From: IMCC26077 sp964561165
GTDB taxonomy: Bacteria; Actinomycetota; Actinomycetes; Nanopelagicales; Nanopelagicaceae
Reading direction: 5' to 3'
DNA: 12,598 bases
Assembly (NCBI GenBank): GCA_964561165.1
Contig: CAZLOJ010000033.1
Coordinates: forward strand, 1-12,598
The first letter of the stretch is position 1. Each line of letters starts with the position of its first letter. The position numbers and the translations under genes were made by a program. The notes beneath the pieces were generated by a model, which saw only the letters and a program-made list of their open reading frames with translations, was not told the DNA's origin and did not search any database. This document shows positions 6,200-12,598 of this stretch, in pieces.

Positions 6200-6454
6200 C
6201 TACCTGATTTCTGAGAGTGCGTTCCCGGAATTGTTTCGTTTCTCTCTCGGACGATGCACCGCATATCCGACTACCACAATTGTAAGAAAGAGACCCAGAG
6301 GTGCAATAACGAAATAGAGCACAGTTTGAACAGCGGTCAGGCCTTCTCCAGGCTCTGCGCTCCCCTCTTGTGCGACTGCAAAAGCAGGCGTGGCGATAAA
6401 AGTTAGCGCGGCTACGCAAGCGCTCTTAATCCATGTAAAAAATTTAGCGTTCAT
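6200..6454 (-). CDS. Small membrane protein with signal-peptide-like N-terminus
   Basis: The 84-residue product starts with a Lys-containing N-terminus and hydrophobic run ending AFAVAQEG (possible cleavage after AFA, residue 26, or AVA, residue 28). A short acidic linker (GSAEPGEG) follows, then one transmembrane helix at about 43-66 (VLYFVIAPLGLFLTIVVVGYAV) and a basic tail with HRPREKR. The Arg/Lys tail suggests a cytoplasmic C-terminus. I do not recognise a family. It sits 21 bases after the HNH gene and six bases before the DUF4389 gene, so the three are probably co-transcribed, and it may be a partner of the DUF4389 protein (inference). The ribosome site is weak (AAGG about 11 bases upstream). 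Confidence 0.72.
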   Translation of the reverse strand: MNAKFFTWIKSACVAALTFIATPAFAVAQEGSAEPGEGLTAVQTVLYFVIAPLGLFLTIVVVGYAVHRPREKRNNSGNALSEIR

Positions 6455-6475
6455 AGTGGAGATACCTTATCCGAA

Positions 6476-6991
6476 TCAGGCTCGATGCGCGGCTACGCCA
6501 AAAGGTTCTAGGTATGGCACCCATCGGGGGTCAGCGCGACCTGTTCCAAGAATTCGCCACGCAGCGCCTGATGGTTCATGCGGTGGACGTTTGAGCTTCC
6601 ATCCCAAATCTTTCAGAGTGCGATCGGCTTTGGCGTGGTTGCAACGATGGCAAGCCGAGACGACGTTCTCCCACGTGTGGCCACCACCGCGCGAGCGCGG
6701 CATCACATGATCGATACTCGCCGCCGGTGCTTGGCAATAAACACACTTTCCACCATCGCGGGCAAAGATTGCGCGACGAGTGAGCGGAACAGAGTTGCGA
6801 TAAGGAACACGGACGTACCGTTGCAAACGAATGACAGTAGGAAGGGAGATATCTCCTGCTGGGTGTTGGATAACAGTTCCAGATTCTTCAATCACCGCAG
6901 CTCGCTGATTGAGAACGAGAACTAACGCGCGTCTCTCGGATACGACACAGAGCGGTTCAAAGGTCGCATTGAGGACTAGGGCGTTAGGCAT
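6476..6991 (-). CDS. HNH endonuclease family protein (actinobacterial conserved type)
   Basis: From ATG 6991 the product has 171 residues and begins MPNALVLNATFEPLCVVSER, the usual start of this conserved actinobacterial family. An upstream in-frame start at 7033 would add 14 residues, but AGGGGAG lies five bases before 6991. The C-terminal half carries an HNH fold: Cys83-x2-Cys86, the first His in SIDHVMPRSRGG (His95), Asn109 in WENVVSAC, Cys114-x2-Cys117 and His119. The four Cys form a structural zinc site and the HNH residues the metal-dependent nuclease centre. The substrate is unknown; in this family it is usually a stand-alone core gene, not a homing or phage enzyme. It is first of the minus-strand unit with the two membrane-protein genes and diverges from the prolyl oligopeptidase across 127 bases. 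Confidence 0.9.
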   Translation of the reverse strand: MPNALVLNATFEPLCVVSERRALVLVLNQRAAVIEESGTVIQHPAGDISLPTVIRLQRYVRVPYRNSVPLTRRAIFARDGGKCVYCQAPAASIDHVMPRSRGGGHTWENVVSACHRCNHAKADRTLKDLGWKLKRPPHEPSGAAWRILGTGRADPRWVPYLEPFGVAAHRA

Positions 6992-6996
6992 CACTA

Positions 6997-7003
6997 CTCC
7001 CCT
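6997..7003 (-). promoter_or_regulatory. Ribosome binding site that fixes the HNH start
   Basis: AGGGGAG on the minus strand lies five bases before ATG 6991 and agrees with the conserved family N-terminus, against the longer reading from 7033. Confidence 0.75.
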
Positions 7004-7106
7004 CTGGAACTCGGGAACCACCCGATGGCTCAATCTTGGTAAGAAAGCGTCCAGAACTCCAGCATTGACGCGAGGGAAATGGGTAACTATCTGATGAAGA
7101 TTTGCC

Positions 7107-7112
7107 TACGCT
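7107..7112 (+). promoter_or_regulatory. Candidate -10 box for a leaderless prolyl oligopeptidase mRNA
   Basis: TACGCT fits TANNNT and ends six bases before GTG 7119. That is the distance expected if transcription begins at the start codon, as is common in Actinobacteria. A purine run (AGAGGGG) lies between but is too close to the start codon to act as a normal ribosome site. No clear -35 was seen. Confidence 0.35.
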
Positions 7113-7118
7113 AGAGGG

Positions 7119-9233
7119 GTGATGCGCCCCGAAACCCGTCGAGAGCCCCTGGTAGAGGAGATGTTCGGCCGACCGGTTGCAGACCCATATCGCTGGCTTG
7201 AAGCGGGCGATAGCGATCAGGTCCGCCAATGGTCTGGCGCGCAGGATGCGCTCTGGCAAGAACACATCACCACGCTCTCAGGTCGCTCTCAATGGAGCGC
7301 AAGGTTGCGCGAATTGCTCAGTGCGGGGTATCAATCCCCACCCGTGTGGCGAGGTGCGCGCGAATTTTTCATGCGCCGAAGCGCCGAGAATGAATTGGGA
7401 ATTCTCTACACAAGAAAAGATTCTGCAAGTGAACTAGAAGTTCTACTCGATCCATTAGAGATAAATCCTGGTGGTACGACAACTTTAGATTCATGGCAAC
7501 CTTCGAAAGAGGGTGATCAACTTGCTTATCAACTTTCAACGGGTGGCACCGAAGAGAGCACGTTATATGTCCTTGATGTCGAAACGCACGAGATTATCGA
7601 TGGCCCGATTGACCGAGCGCGCTATTCCCCCATCGCTTGGCTTCCCGGTGGTAAGGCGTTCTACTACGTCCGACGTCTTGCCCCAGATTTGGTCAAGAAA
7701 GAAGAGCAGCAATATCACCGTCGCGTGTATTTCCATATTGTTGGAACTGATTCCGCAGAAGATGTAGAAATTTTTGGCTCCGGCCTTGAAATGACAAATT
7801 ACTACGGCGTAACTGTTTCTATGGATGGACGTTGGCTCACACTTAGTGCAAGTGCTGGGACGGAACCACGAAATGATCTTTGGTTGGCGGATCTTCATGC
7901 TTCGTCACCAAGTGCGCCGAAATTCATTTTGATTCAAAGCGCGGAGAGCGATGCACAAACCTCACTTGAACCACTGCGCAATGGACAGATTCTCATTGGC
8001 ACGAACTTTGATGCGCCGCGCGGGCGAATTTGTATCTCATCTCCTAAAACTCTGCTCTCTGTTGGTGAATCTGCAGAATGGCGCGATCTCGTTCCTGAAG
8101 ATCCCGAGGCAGTCATGAGTGGATGGGCGGTGCTCGATGGTCCATTGATGCCGGCGAGCATGTTGCTCGTGCTTTGGACTCGCCACACGGTCAGTGAAAT
8201 CACCGTGCATTCACTCGAAACAGGTGAACGACAGAGCACCATCCCACTGCCCGGCCTTGGAACTGTTACCGGTATTTCAGTTCGACCTGAAGGTGGCCAC
8301 GAAGCTTGGTTTGGATACACCGATCACATCACTCCGCCCACTATTTACTCATTCGATGGCAGAACGCTTGAGGTAAATAAGTATGCAGATCCACCCGGAG
8401 CAGTGGTGGTGCCGAAAGTCTTTGCGCAGCTAATTACCTATACATCTTTTGATGACACCCAGGTTCGGATGTTCATTCTCTCGCCGAACGAAGTAGCCGA
8501 TATGCCACGTCCCACAGTTCTCTATGGATATGGCGGCTTTGGAGTGGGATTGAATCCAGCTTTTTCCGCAAGCGCGCTGGCGTGGGTGGAAGCTGGTGGC
8601 ATCTGGGCTGTTGCGAATATTCGCGGTGGCGATGAAGAAGGGGAAGAGTGGCACCGCCAAGGTATGCGTGGTGAGAAACAGAATGTGTTCGATGATTTTA
8701 TCTACGCTGCGAAATATCTCATTGATAAAGGTTGGACCTCGAGCGAGAAGCTAGCGATTGAAGGCGGGTCGAATGGTGGGTTGCTAGTTGGCGCGGCGCT
8801 TACTCAACGACCAGATCTCTTTGCCGCCGTTGTCTGTTCGGCACCGCTACTTGACATGGTGCGCTACGAATTACATGGGCTCGGTGCAACGTGGAGCGAT
8901 GAGTACGGATCTGCTGCCATCGAAGAAGAATTTGAGTGGCTTATTGGATATTCCCCGTATCACCAGGTTCACGAAGGCGAGCGCTATCCCGCGACGCTCT
9001 TTACGGTGTTCGAAGGTGACACTCGCGTCGACCCACTTCATGCCCGAAAGATGTGTGCCGCGCTCCAACATGCACAGGACCAGGCGAGCGAGAGACCGAT
9101 ACTCATTCGAGCGGAGCGAAATGTCGGACACGGTTCGCGTTCACTGACTCGCACCATAGATCTAACCGCAGACTCTCTAGCATTTATCTCTAGATGGACC
9201 GGACTAGCTAACGACGGAGGAATGGCACGATGA
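7119..9233 (+). CDS. Prolyl oligopeptidase (S9A serine peptidase)
   Basis: The 704-residue cytosolic serine peptidase cleaves short peptides after proline, or after basic residues if it is of the oligopeptidase B branch. The N-terminal segment (VADPYRWLE near 20-30) starts the alpha/beta-hydrolase half. Residues about 70-420 form the beta-propeller that filters substrate size, and the hydrolase resumes with TVLYGYGGFG. The triad is Ser551 in GGSNGG, Asp634 in EGDTRVDP and His671 in NVGHGS. Arg636 matches the substrate-carboxylate Arg of prolyl oligopeptidase. NIRGGDEEGEEWHRQGM is a standard S9A block. The frame opens with GTG at 7119 followed directly by ATG at 7122; either could be used, and a -10-like TACGCT supports a leaderless start. 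Its end overlaps the MscS-like gene by four bases (ATGA). Confidence 0.93.
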   Translation: MMRPETRREPLVEEMFGRPVADPYRWLEAGDSDQVRQWSGAQDALWQEHITTLSGRSQWSARLRELLSAGYQSPPVWRGAREFFMRRSAENELGILYTRKDSASELEVLLDPLEINPGGTTTLDSWQPSKEGDQLAYQLSTGGTEESTLYVLDVETHEIIDGPIDRARYSPIAWLPGGKAFYYVRRLAPDLVKKEEQQYHRRVYFHIVGTDSAEDVEIFGSGLEMTNYYGVTVSMDGRWLTLSASAGTEPRNDLWLADLHASSPSAPKFILIQSAESDAQTSLEPLRNGQILIGTNFDAPRGRICISSPKTLLSVGESAEWRDLVPEDPEAVMSGWAVLDGPLMPASMLLVLWTRHTVSEITVHSLETGERQSTIPLPGLGTVTGISVRPEGGHEAWFGYTDHITPPTIYSFDGRTLEVNKYADPPGAVVVPKVFAQLITYTSFDDTQVRMFILSPNEVADMPRPTVLYGYGGFGVGLNPAFSASALAWVEAGGIWAVANIRGGDEEGEEWHRQGMRGEKQNVFDDFIYAAKYLIDKGWTSSEKLAIEGGSNGGLLVGAALTQRPDLFAAVVCSAPLLDMVRYELHGLGATWSDEYGSAAIEEEFEWLIGYSPYHQVHEGERYPATLFTVFEGDTRVDPLHARKMCAALQHAQDQASERPILIRAERNVGHGSRSLTRTIDLTADSLAFISRWTGLANDGGMAR

Positions 9234-9760
9234 ACGAAGCCCTCATGCAATTCGCTGATTGGTTCGCAGGCGCTCCACTTCGGATTGCCACCGTTATTGC
9301 TATTGCAATCGTTGTGCACTTCTCAGCCCATCGTGCGATTTCCCGCTCCATGAACAAGCTCATCGCAAAGACAGATCGTGGCGCGGAAAATCGAGCTGCT
9401 GAACGCGCGCGCACTATTGGAGCGCTCCTACGAAGTTCAGTTAGCGCACTTACTTTTATAGTTGCTGGCGCGATGATTCTCGATCAACTTGGTTTAAATC
9501 TTGGGCCACTACTAACATCGGCTGGAGTTGTTGGTGTTGCACTTGGCCTTGGCGCCCAAACCATCGTCCGCGACATTCTCTCTGGCCTTTCGATGCTCAT
9601 TGAAGATCAATACGGGGTGGGCGATCGGGTTCAACTCTTGGATGTCAGCGGCGTTGTGGTTAATGTGGGAATGCGAATTACCACTATTCGTGATGACGCA
9701 GGCGTGCTCTGGTACTTGCGAAATGGCGAGATACTAAAAGTGGGCAATCACTCGCAATAA
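9230..9760 (+). CDS. Short MscS-family mechanosensitive channel
   Basis: The 176-residue protein has transmembrane helices at about 15-33 and 65-85, then the MscS pore helix at about 92-120 (GVVGVALGLGAQTIVRDILSGL, with small residues facing the pore). The beta domain at about 123-175 (GDRVQLLDVSGVVVNVGMRITTIRD, NGEILKVGNHSQ) completes the core. It would open under membrane tension to release solutes on osmotic downshock. It stops straight after the beta domain, without the C-terminal alpha/beta vestibule of E. coli MscS (286 residues). The bases after the stop are already the antisense of glbO, so no frameshifted remainder is hidden there. ATG overlaps the prolyl oligopeptidase stop, with GGAGG nine bases upstream, so the two are co-translated. 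Its stop touches the glbO stop with no gap. Confidence 0.87.
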   Translation: MNEALMQFADWFAGAPLRIATVIAIAIVVHFSAHRAISRSMNKLIAKTDRGAENRAAERARTIGALLRSSVSALTFIVAGAMILDQLGLNLGPLLTSAGVVGVALGLGAQTIVRDILSGLSMLIEDQYGVGDRVQLLDVSGVVVNVGMRITTIRDDAGVLWYLRNGEILKVGNHSQ

Positions 9761-10132
9761 CTACTGATTCATTAAGAAGTTTGCGGCGCCTTCGAGATAT
9801 CCCCAAAGCTCACCGTATAACTCTTCACTCAAGCCCATCTGTTCGACAGCAGGCTTCATACAGGCAAGCCATGCATCCCGCTCTGCAATTCCGATTGAAT
9901 AGGGAGCATGGCGCATCCGAAGGCGCGGGTGGCCACGTTCATCGGAATAGGTGTGCGGTCCGCCCCAATATTGCTCAAGGAACATTCGTAATCGTCGAGC
10001 CGCCGCCACAAAATCTTCATCTGGGTACATCGGTTTGAGAATGTCGTTTACTTTGACGTTCTCGTAAAAATTATCAACTAGCTTTTCGAATGCAGCAGCT
10101 CCCCCGAAACGCTCGTAGAAGTTCTCACTCAC
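9761..10132 (-). CDS. glbO: Group II truncated haemoglobin (GlbO type)
   Basis: This 123-residue haem protein of the 2-on-2 fold binds oxygen and can take part in oxygen, nitric oxide or peroxide chemistry. His75 in RMRHAPYSI is the proximal haem ligand, Tyr23 is the B10 residue, Tyr36 in KPMYPDED sits at CD1, and Trp88 in DAWLACM is the G8 Trp. These match group II globins such as Mycobacterium GlbO. The phrase LEQYWGGPHTYSDERGHPRLR is typical of the group. Translation starts at GTG 10132, inside the end of the thioesterase gene (8-base overlap), with AGGAG about 10 bases before it. It is last in the ettA-thioesterase-glbO operon and ends against the MscS-like gene. Confidence 0.94.
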   Translation of the reverse strand: MSENFYERFGGAAAFEKLVDNFYENVKVNDILKPMYPDEDFVAAARRLRMFLEQYWGGPHTYSDERGHPRLRMRHAPYSIGIAERDAWLACMKPAVEQMGLSEELYGELWGYLEGAANFLMNQ

Positions 10133-10532
10133 CCTCGAAATACTCCTGGAGGAAAGTTTTCTCGCCTTCGGAGAGTGGACGTGATGATTTAGTAGCCATA
10201 TCTACCGCAACTTGCACAGTGCGCGCCTTCGCGACAACCTCGCCATCGACATGAATCTCGTAAGCCAACCCAAACGATGATGTACCGATGCGATGGACCC
10301 ATAACTCAACGTGCGCATTGACGCCACCTTGGTAGATCGGTGCGATGTAATCGACCTCAGCACGAGCCACGACCATGTCAAAAAGGATGGGTGCTTGGTT
10401 CTTTCGTTGCCGCGCATAAACCGTGAAATCCACGCGGGCTTCTTGCACGAAAGTTAAGTAGGTAGCGTTATTAACGTGGCCAAAACCATCGAGATCGCCC
10501 CATCGAACTTGTAGTGGATAGGTATGTCGCAT
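10125..10532 (-). CDS. Acyl-CoA thioesterase, 4HBT hotdog fold
   Basis: The 135-residue protein has the single-hotdog signature RWGDLDGFGHVNNATYLTF at about 10-28. Asp15 corresponds to the catalytic Asp of 4-hydroxybenzoyl-CoA thioesterase, and the His-Val-Asn-Asn turn (19-22) begins the central helix. Such enzymes hydrolyse acyl-CoA thioesters; the acyl group here cannot be read from sequence. The ATG overlaps the ettA stop as TAATG and no Shine-Dalgarno sequence is visible, so translation probably depends on ribosomes finishing ettA. Its own end overlaps glbO by eight bases. A similar thioesterase near ettA is known in Mycobacterium (Rv2475c near Rv2477c, from memory). Confidence 0.9.
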   Translation of the reverse strand: MRHTYPLQVRWGDLDGFGHVNNATYLTFVQEARVDFTVYARQRKNQAPILFDMVVARAEVDYIAPIYQGGVNAHVELWVHRIGTSSFGLAYEIHVDGEVVAKARTVQVAVDMATKSSRPLSEGEKTFLQEYFEGE

Positions 10533-12199
10533 TATCTAGTCAACTTTCTGTATGTCACTCGGTGTGGGCGCGCTGCTTCAGGACCAAGTCGTTCAATCTT
10601 ATTTGCTTCGTACGATTCGAAGTTGCCTTCGAACCAGAACCAATTCGAATCACCTTCGTAGGCAAGAATATGTGTAGCGACTCGATCAAGGAACCAGCGA
10701 TCGTGCGAGATCACTACTGCGCACCCTGGAAAATTAAGAAGCGCATTCTCAAGGCTGCCAAGTGTTTCGACATCAAGGTCATTAGTTGGCTCATCGAGGA
10801 GGAGGAGGTTTCCACCCATTTTCAAGGTGAGCGCAAGGTTCAATCGATTCCGCTCGCCACCTGAGAGTACGCCAGCTGGTTTTTGTTGGTCTGGACCCTT
10901 GAAACCAAATGTCGAGACGTACGCGCGCGATGGAATCTCCACTTGGCCGACTTTCATAATGTCTAAGCCTTCAGAGACAACTTCCCAGAGCGTCTTCTTG
11001 GGATCGATTCCCGAGCGATTCTGATCAACATAAGAGATTGATACTGTTTCACCGACTTTAATCGAGCCACTATCTGGTTTCTCTAACCCTTGAATCATCT
11101 TAAAGAGCGTCGTTTTACCAGCGCCGTTTGGGCCGATGACGCCAACGATTCCGTTGCGCGGCAATGTGAAGGAGAGGCCATCGAAGAGCAAACGATCGCC
11201 AAAACCTTTGACGAGATTCTCCACCTCGACGACAACATTGCCAAGGCGTGGTCCGGGTGGAATTTGAATCTCCTCGAAATCAAGCTTGCGCATCTTCTCT
11301 GCTTCAGCAGCCATCTCTTCATACCGCGCTAGACGAGCCTTCTGTTTGACTTGACGACCTTTAGAGTTCTGTCGAACCCAATCAAGTTCTTCAGCAAGAC
11401 GCTTCGCACGTTTGGCATCCTTTTGGCCTTCAATTTTCAAACGCTGCGCTTTCGTTTCCAAGTAAGTCGAATAATTGCCTTCATAGGGATAGGCCCGACC
11501 GCGATCAAGTTCGAGAATCCATTGCGCGACATTGTCGAGGAAGTACCGATCATGTGTAATCGCAACAACAGTGCCGTTGTACTTCGCAAGATGTTGTTCC
11601 AACCAAAGCACCGATTCGGCATCTAAGTGGTTGGTGGGCTCATCCAATAGCAATAGATCAGGTGCTTGCAAAAGCAATTTACAGAGCGCAACGCGACGGC
11701 GCTCCCCACCGGAGAGTACTTTCACATCGGCATCTGGGGGCGGACATCGAAGCGCATCCATTGCCTGTTCAAGACGAGAATCAATCTCCCATGCATTTGC
11801 ATGATCTAGCTTCTCCTGAAGATCGCCCATCTCCGCGAGCAACTTGTCGTAATCGGCATCTGGCGCAGACATCAACTCAGAAATCTCGTTAAAGCGTGCA
11901 AGCATCTCCATGATCTCTGCAACGCCCTCTTGCACATTCTCGAGAACATTCTTCGCCTCATTAAGGGGTGGCTCTTGAAGCAGGATTCCAACTGTATAGC
12001 CCGGGGTGAGGTATGCCTCTCCATTAGAGGGCTGCTGTAATCCCGCCATAATTTGCAGGACAGTGGATTTACCTGCTCCATTTGGCCCGACCACACCAAT
12101 CTTCGCCCCAGGCAAGAACATGAGGGTGACGTCATCGAGAATTACCTTGTCCCCGTGCGCTTTGCGCGCCTTTTTCATCGTGTAAATGAACTCAGCCAT
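10532..12199 (-). CDS. ettA: Energy-dependent translational throttle protein EttA (ABC-F)
   Basis: This cytosolic ABC-F ATPase binds the ribosomal E site and links the first elongation steps to ATP/ADP state. From ATG 12199 it has 555 residues, the length of E. coli EttA. The first ATPase domain has Walker A GPNGAGKS (38-45), LSGGE (162-166) and LLLLDEPTNHLD with Glu187. The second has GPNGAGKT (356-363), LSGGE (445-449) and LLLLDEPTNDLD with Glu470, the same number as the catalytic Glu of E. coli EttA. The linker at about 250-300 holds a basic coiled stretch ending QVKQKARLARYEEM, typical of the P-site-contacting motif. There is no transmembrane part. A GTG nine bases upstream (12208) is possible, but MAEFIYTM is the usual start, with AAGG eight bases before it. 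It heads the operon with the thioesterase and glbO. Confidence 0.96.
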   Translation of the reverse strand: MAEFIYTMKKARKAHGDKVILDDVTLMFLPGAKIGVVGPNGAGKSTVLQIMAGLQQPSNGEAYLTPGYTVGILLQEPPLNEAKNVLENVQEGVAEIMEMLARFNEISELMSAPDADYDKLLAEMGDLQEKLDHANAWEIDSRLEQAMDALRCPPPDADVKVLSGGERRRVALCKLLLQAPDLLLLDEPTNHLDAESVLWLEQHLAKYNGTVVAITHDRYFLDNVAQWILELDRGRAYPYEGNYSTYLETKAQRLKIEGQKDAKRAKRLAEELDWVRQNSKGRQVKQKARLARYEEMAAEAEKMRKLDFEEIQIPPGPRLGNVVVEVENLVKGFGDRLLFDGLSFTLPRNGIVGVIGPNGAGKTTLFKMIQGLEKPDSGSIKVGETVSISYVDQNRSGIDPKKTLWEVVSEGLDIMKVGQVEIPSRAYVSTFGFKGPDQQKPAGVLSGGERNRLNLALTLKMGGNLLLLDEPTNDLDVETLGSLENALLNFPGCAVVISHDRWFLDRVATHILAYEGDSNWFWFEGNFESYEANKIERLGPEAARPHRVTYRKLTR

Positions 12200-12270
12200 A
12201 GCACGCACCTTATCGCCTCAAAGGTTCTCGCTATGAACCGATACCATTGACGGTAACTGACTTCCCTCAT

Positions 12271-12344
12271 GCGCCTGTAGCTCAGTCGGATAGAGCACCC
12301 GCCTTCTAAGCGGGTTGTCGCAGGTTCGATTCCTGCCAGGCGCG
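12271..12344 (+). tRNA. tRNA-Arg (anticodon UCU)
   Basis: The cloverleaf closes fully. The acceptor is GCGCCTG (12271-12277) with CAGGCGC (12337-12343). The D stem is GCTC with GAGC. The anticodon stem is CCCGC with GCGGG around loop CTTCTAA, anticodon TCT at 12305-12307, reading AGA codons. The variable loop is TTGTC, and the T stem is GCAGG with CCTGC around TTCGATT. The discriminator is G and no CCA is encoded. It lies 71 bases upstream of and divergent from ettA, and only 15 bases from the stop of the convergent LuxR-type gene. No terminator is seen. Confidence 0.97.
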
Positions 12345-12359
12345 CACCTATTTGCTACG

Positions 12360-12598
12360 TCAAGGCTTTAATTCGCCCCCTGATTTTGATCCATCGATTG
12401 GCGCCTGCATGCTTAGATCTTTTCTTCCCTCGATGCCAAGCTTGCGATAGATAATGATAGTTTCTTGTCGAATAAGTGATTCCGAATAACCCATTGATTG
12501 AGCAATAGTTGCATTTGTTTTTCCCTCTTGGATTAATTCGAGAATTAACTCTTGGCGCTCAGTGAGCCGTGGGCCATTTCGGTTCTCATTTCGTATGC
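12360..12598 (-). CDS. LuxR-type helix-turn-helix regulator, C-terminal part
   Basis: The minus-strand frame is open from the window edge to TGA at 12360-12362, giving 79 codons without an internal start; the N-terminal part is outside the window. The segment LTERQELILELIQEGKTNAT is followed by IAQSMGYSESLIRQETIIIYRKLGI, the GerE/LuxR DNA-binding domain with the recognition helix around SESLIRQET. A tail of about 20 residues (SMQAPIDGSKSGGELKP) follows. What signal domain it carries (response-regulator receiver or other) cannot be seen. It converges with tRNA-Arg. Base use resembles the flanking genes, and the variant IRQETxxIYRKLG resembles actinobacterial versions I recall from streamlined aquatic lineages. 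Confidence 0.85.
   Translation of the reverse strand, partial: IRNENRNGPRLTERQELILELIQEGKTNATIAQSMGYSESLIRQETIIIYRKLGIEGRKDLSMQAPIDGSKSGGELKP

Noticed and set aside
6476..6991. Homing endonuclease or mobile element carrying the HNH gene
   Set aside because: The N-terminus matches a conserved actinobacterial core family, no intron, transposase or terminal repeats flank it, and its neighbours are housekeeping genes.
9735..9780. MscS-like gene broken by a frameshift
   Set aside because: The bases following its stop are the intact minus-strand glbO gene, so there is no displaced C-terminal coding sequence.
12271..12344. tRNA-Arg as an integration site for a genomic island
   Set aside because: tRNA 3' ends are common attachment sites, but no integrase and no duplicated tRNA end are visible in the window.

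Overview
The window looks like ordinary chromosome from a streamlined actinobacterium of moderate GC. The pointers are an RpiB with the Gly-Ser-Gly-Asn-Gly-Glu active site of the mycobacterial enzymes, a group II (GlbO-type) truncated haemoglobin, an actinobacterial HNH protein of the 'LVLNAT-EPL' type, an M1 aminopeptidase of 848 residues, and a LuxR-type domain of the 'SES-IRQET-IYRKLG' kind. Genes are packed almost without gaps, which would suit freshwater Nanopelagicales (acI) or a relative. That placement is an inference, not shown by a marker gene. From memory, the gene set and rough order (rpiB, pepN, HNH, glbO, thioesterase, ettA) recall the Rv2465c-Rv2477c stretch of Mycobacterium tuberculosis, so most of this is probably an old conserved neighbourhood.

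Bases 1-1800 are the least ordinary part. A secreted collagen-like protein (minus strand, running off the left edge) diverges from a secreted Met/His/Gly-rich and Ala-rich protein (plus strand). They are separated by 297 bp that hold a possible promoter and a hairpin-rich leader. A very strong intrinsic terminator closes the second gene only 16 bp before the rpiB start codon.

Bases 1805-7118 hold rpiB (+) running tail-to-tail into trmB (-). trmB diverges from pepN (+), and pepN collides tail-to-tail with a three-gene minus-strand unit: HNH endonuclease-like protein, an 84-residue membrane protein and a DUF4389 membrane protein. Bases 7119-9760 hold a prolyl oligopeptidase overlapped by a short MscS-like channel gene (+). 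These abut a minus-strand operon (ettA, hotdog thioesterase, glbO) whose genes overlap by 1 and 8 bases. The right end has tRNA-Arg(UCU) on the plus strand and the C-terminal DNA-binding part of a LuxR-type regulator on the minus strand.

Functionally this is housekeeping: sugar phosphate isomerisation, tRNA modification, peptide breakdown (pepN and prolyl oligopeptidase), osmotic protection, translation-factor gating and haem chemistry, plus one exported surface-protein pair. I found no CRISPR array, insertion sequence, prophage, toxin-antitoxin pair or defence system. The best candidates for something undescribed are the structured leader and surface-protein pair at the left end, and the terminator-free convergent junctions.
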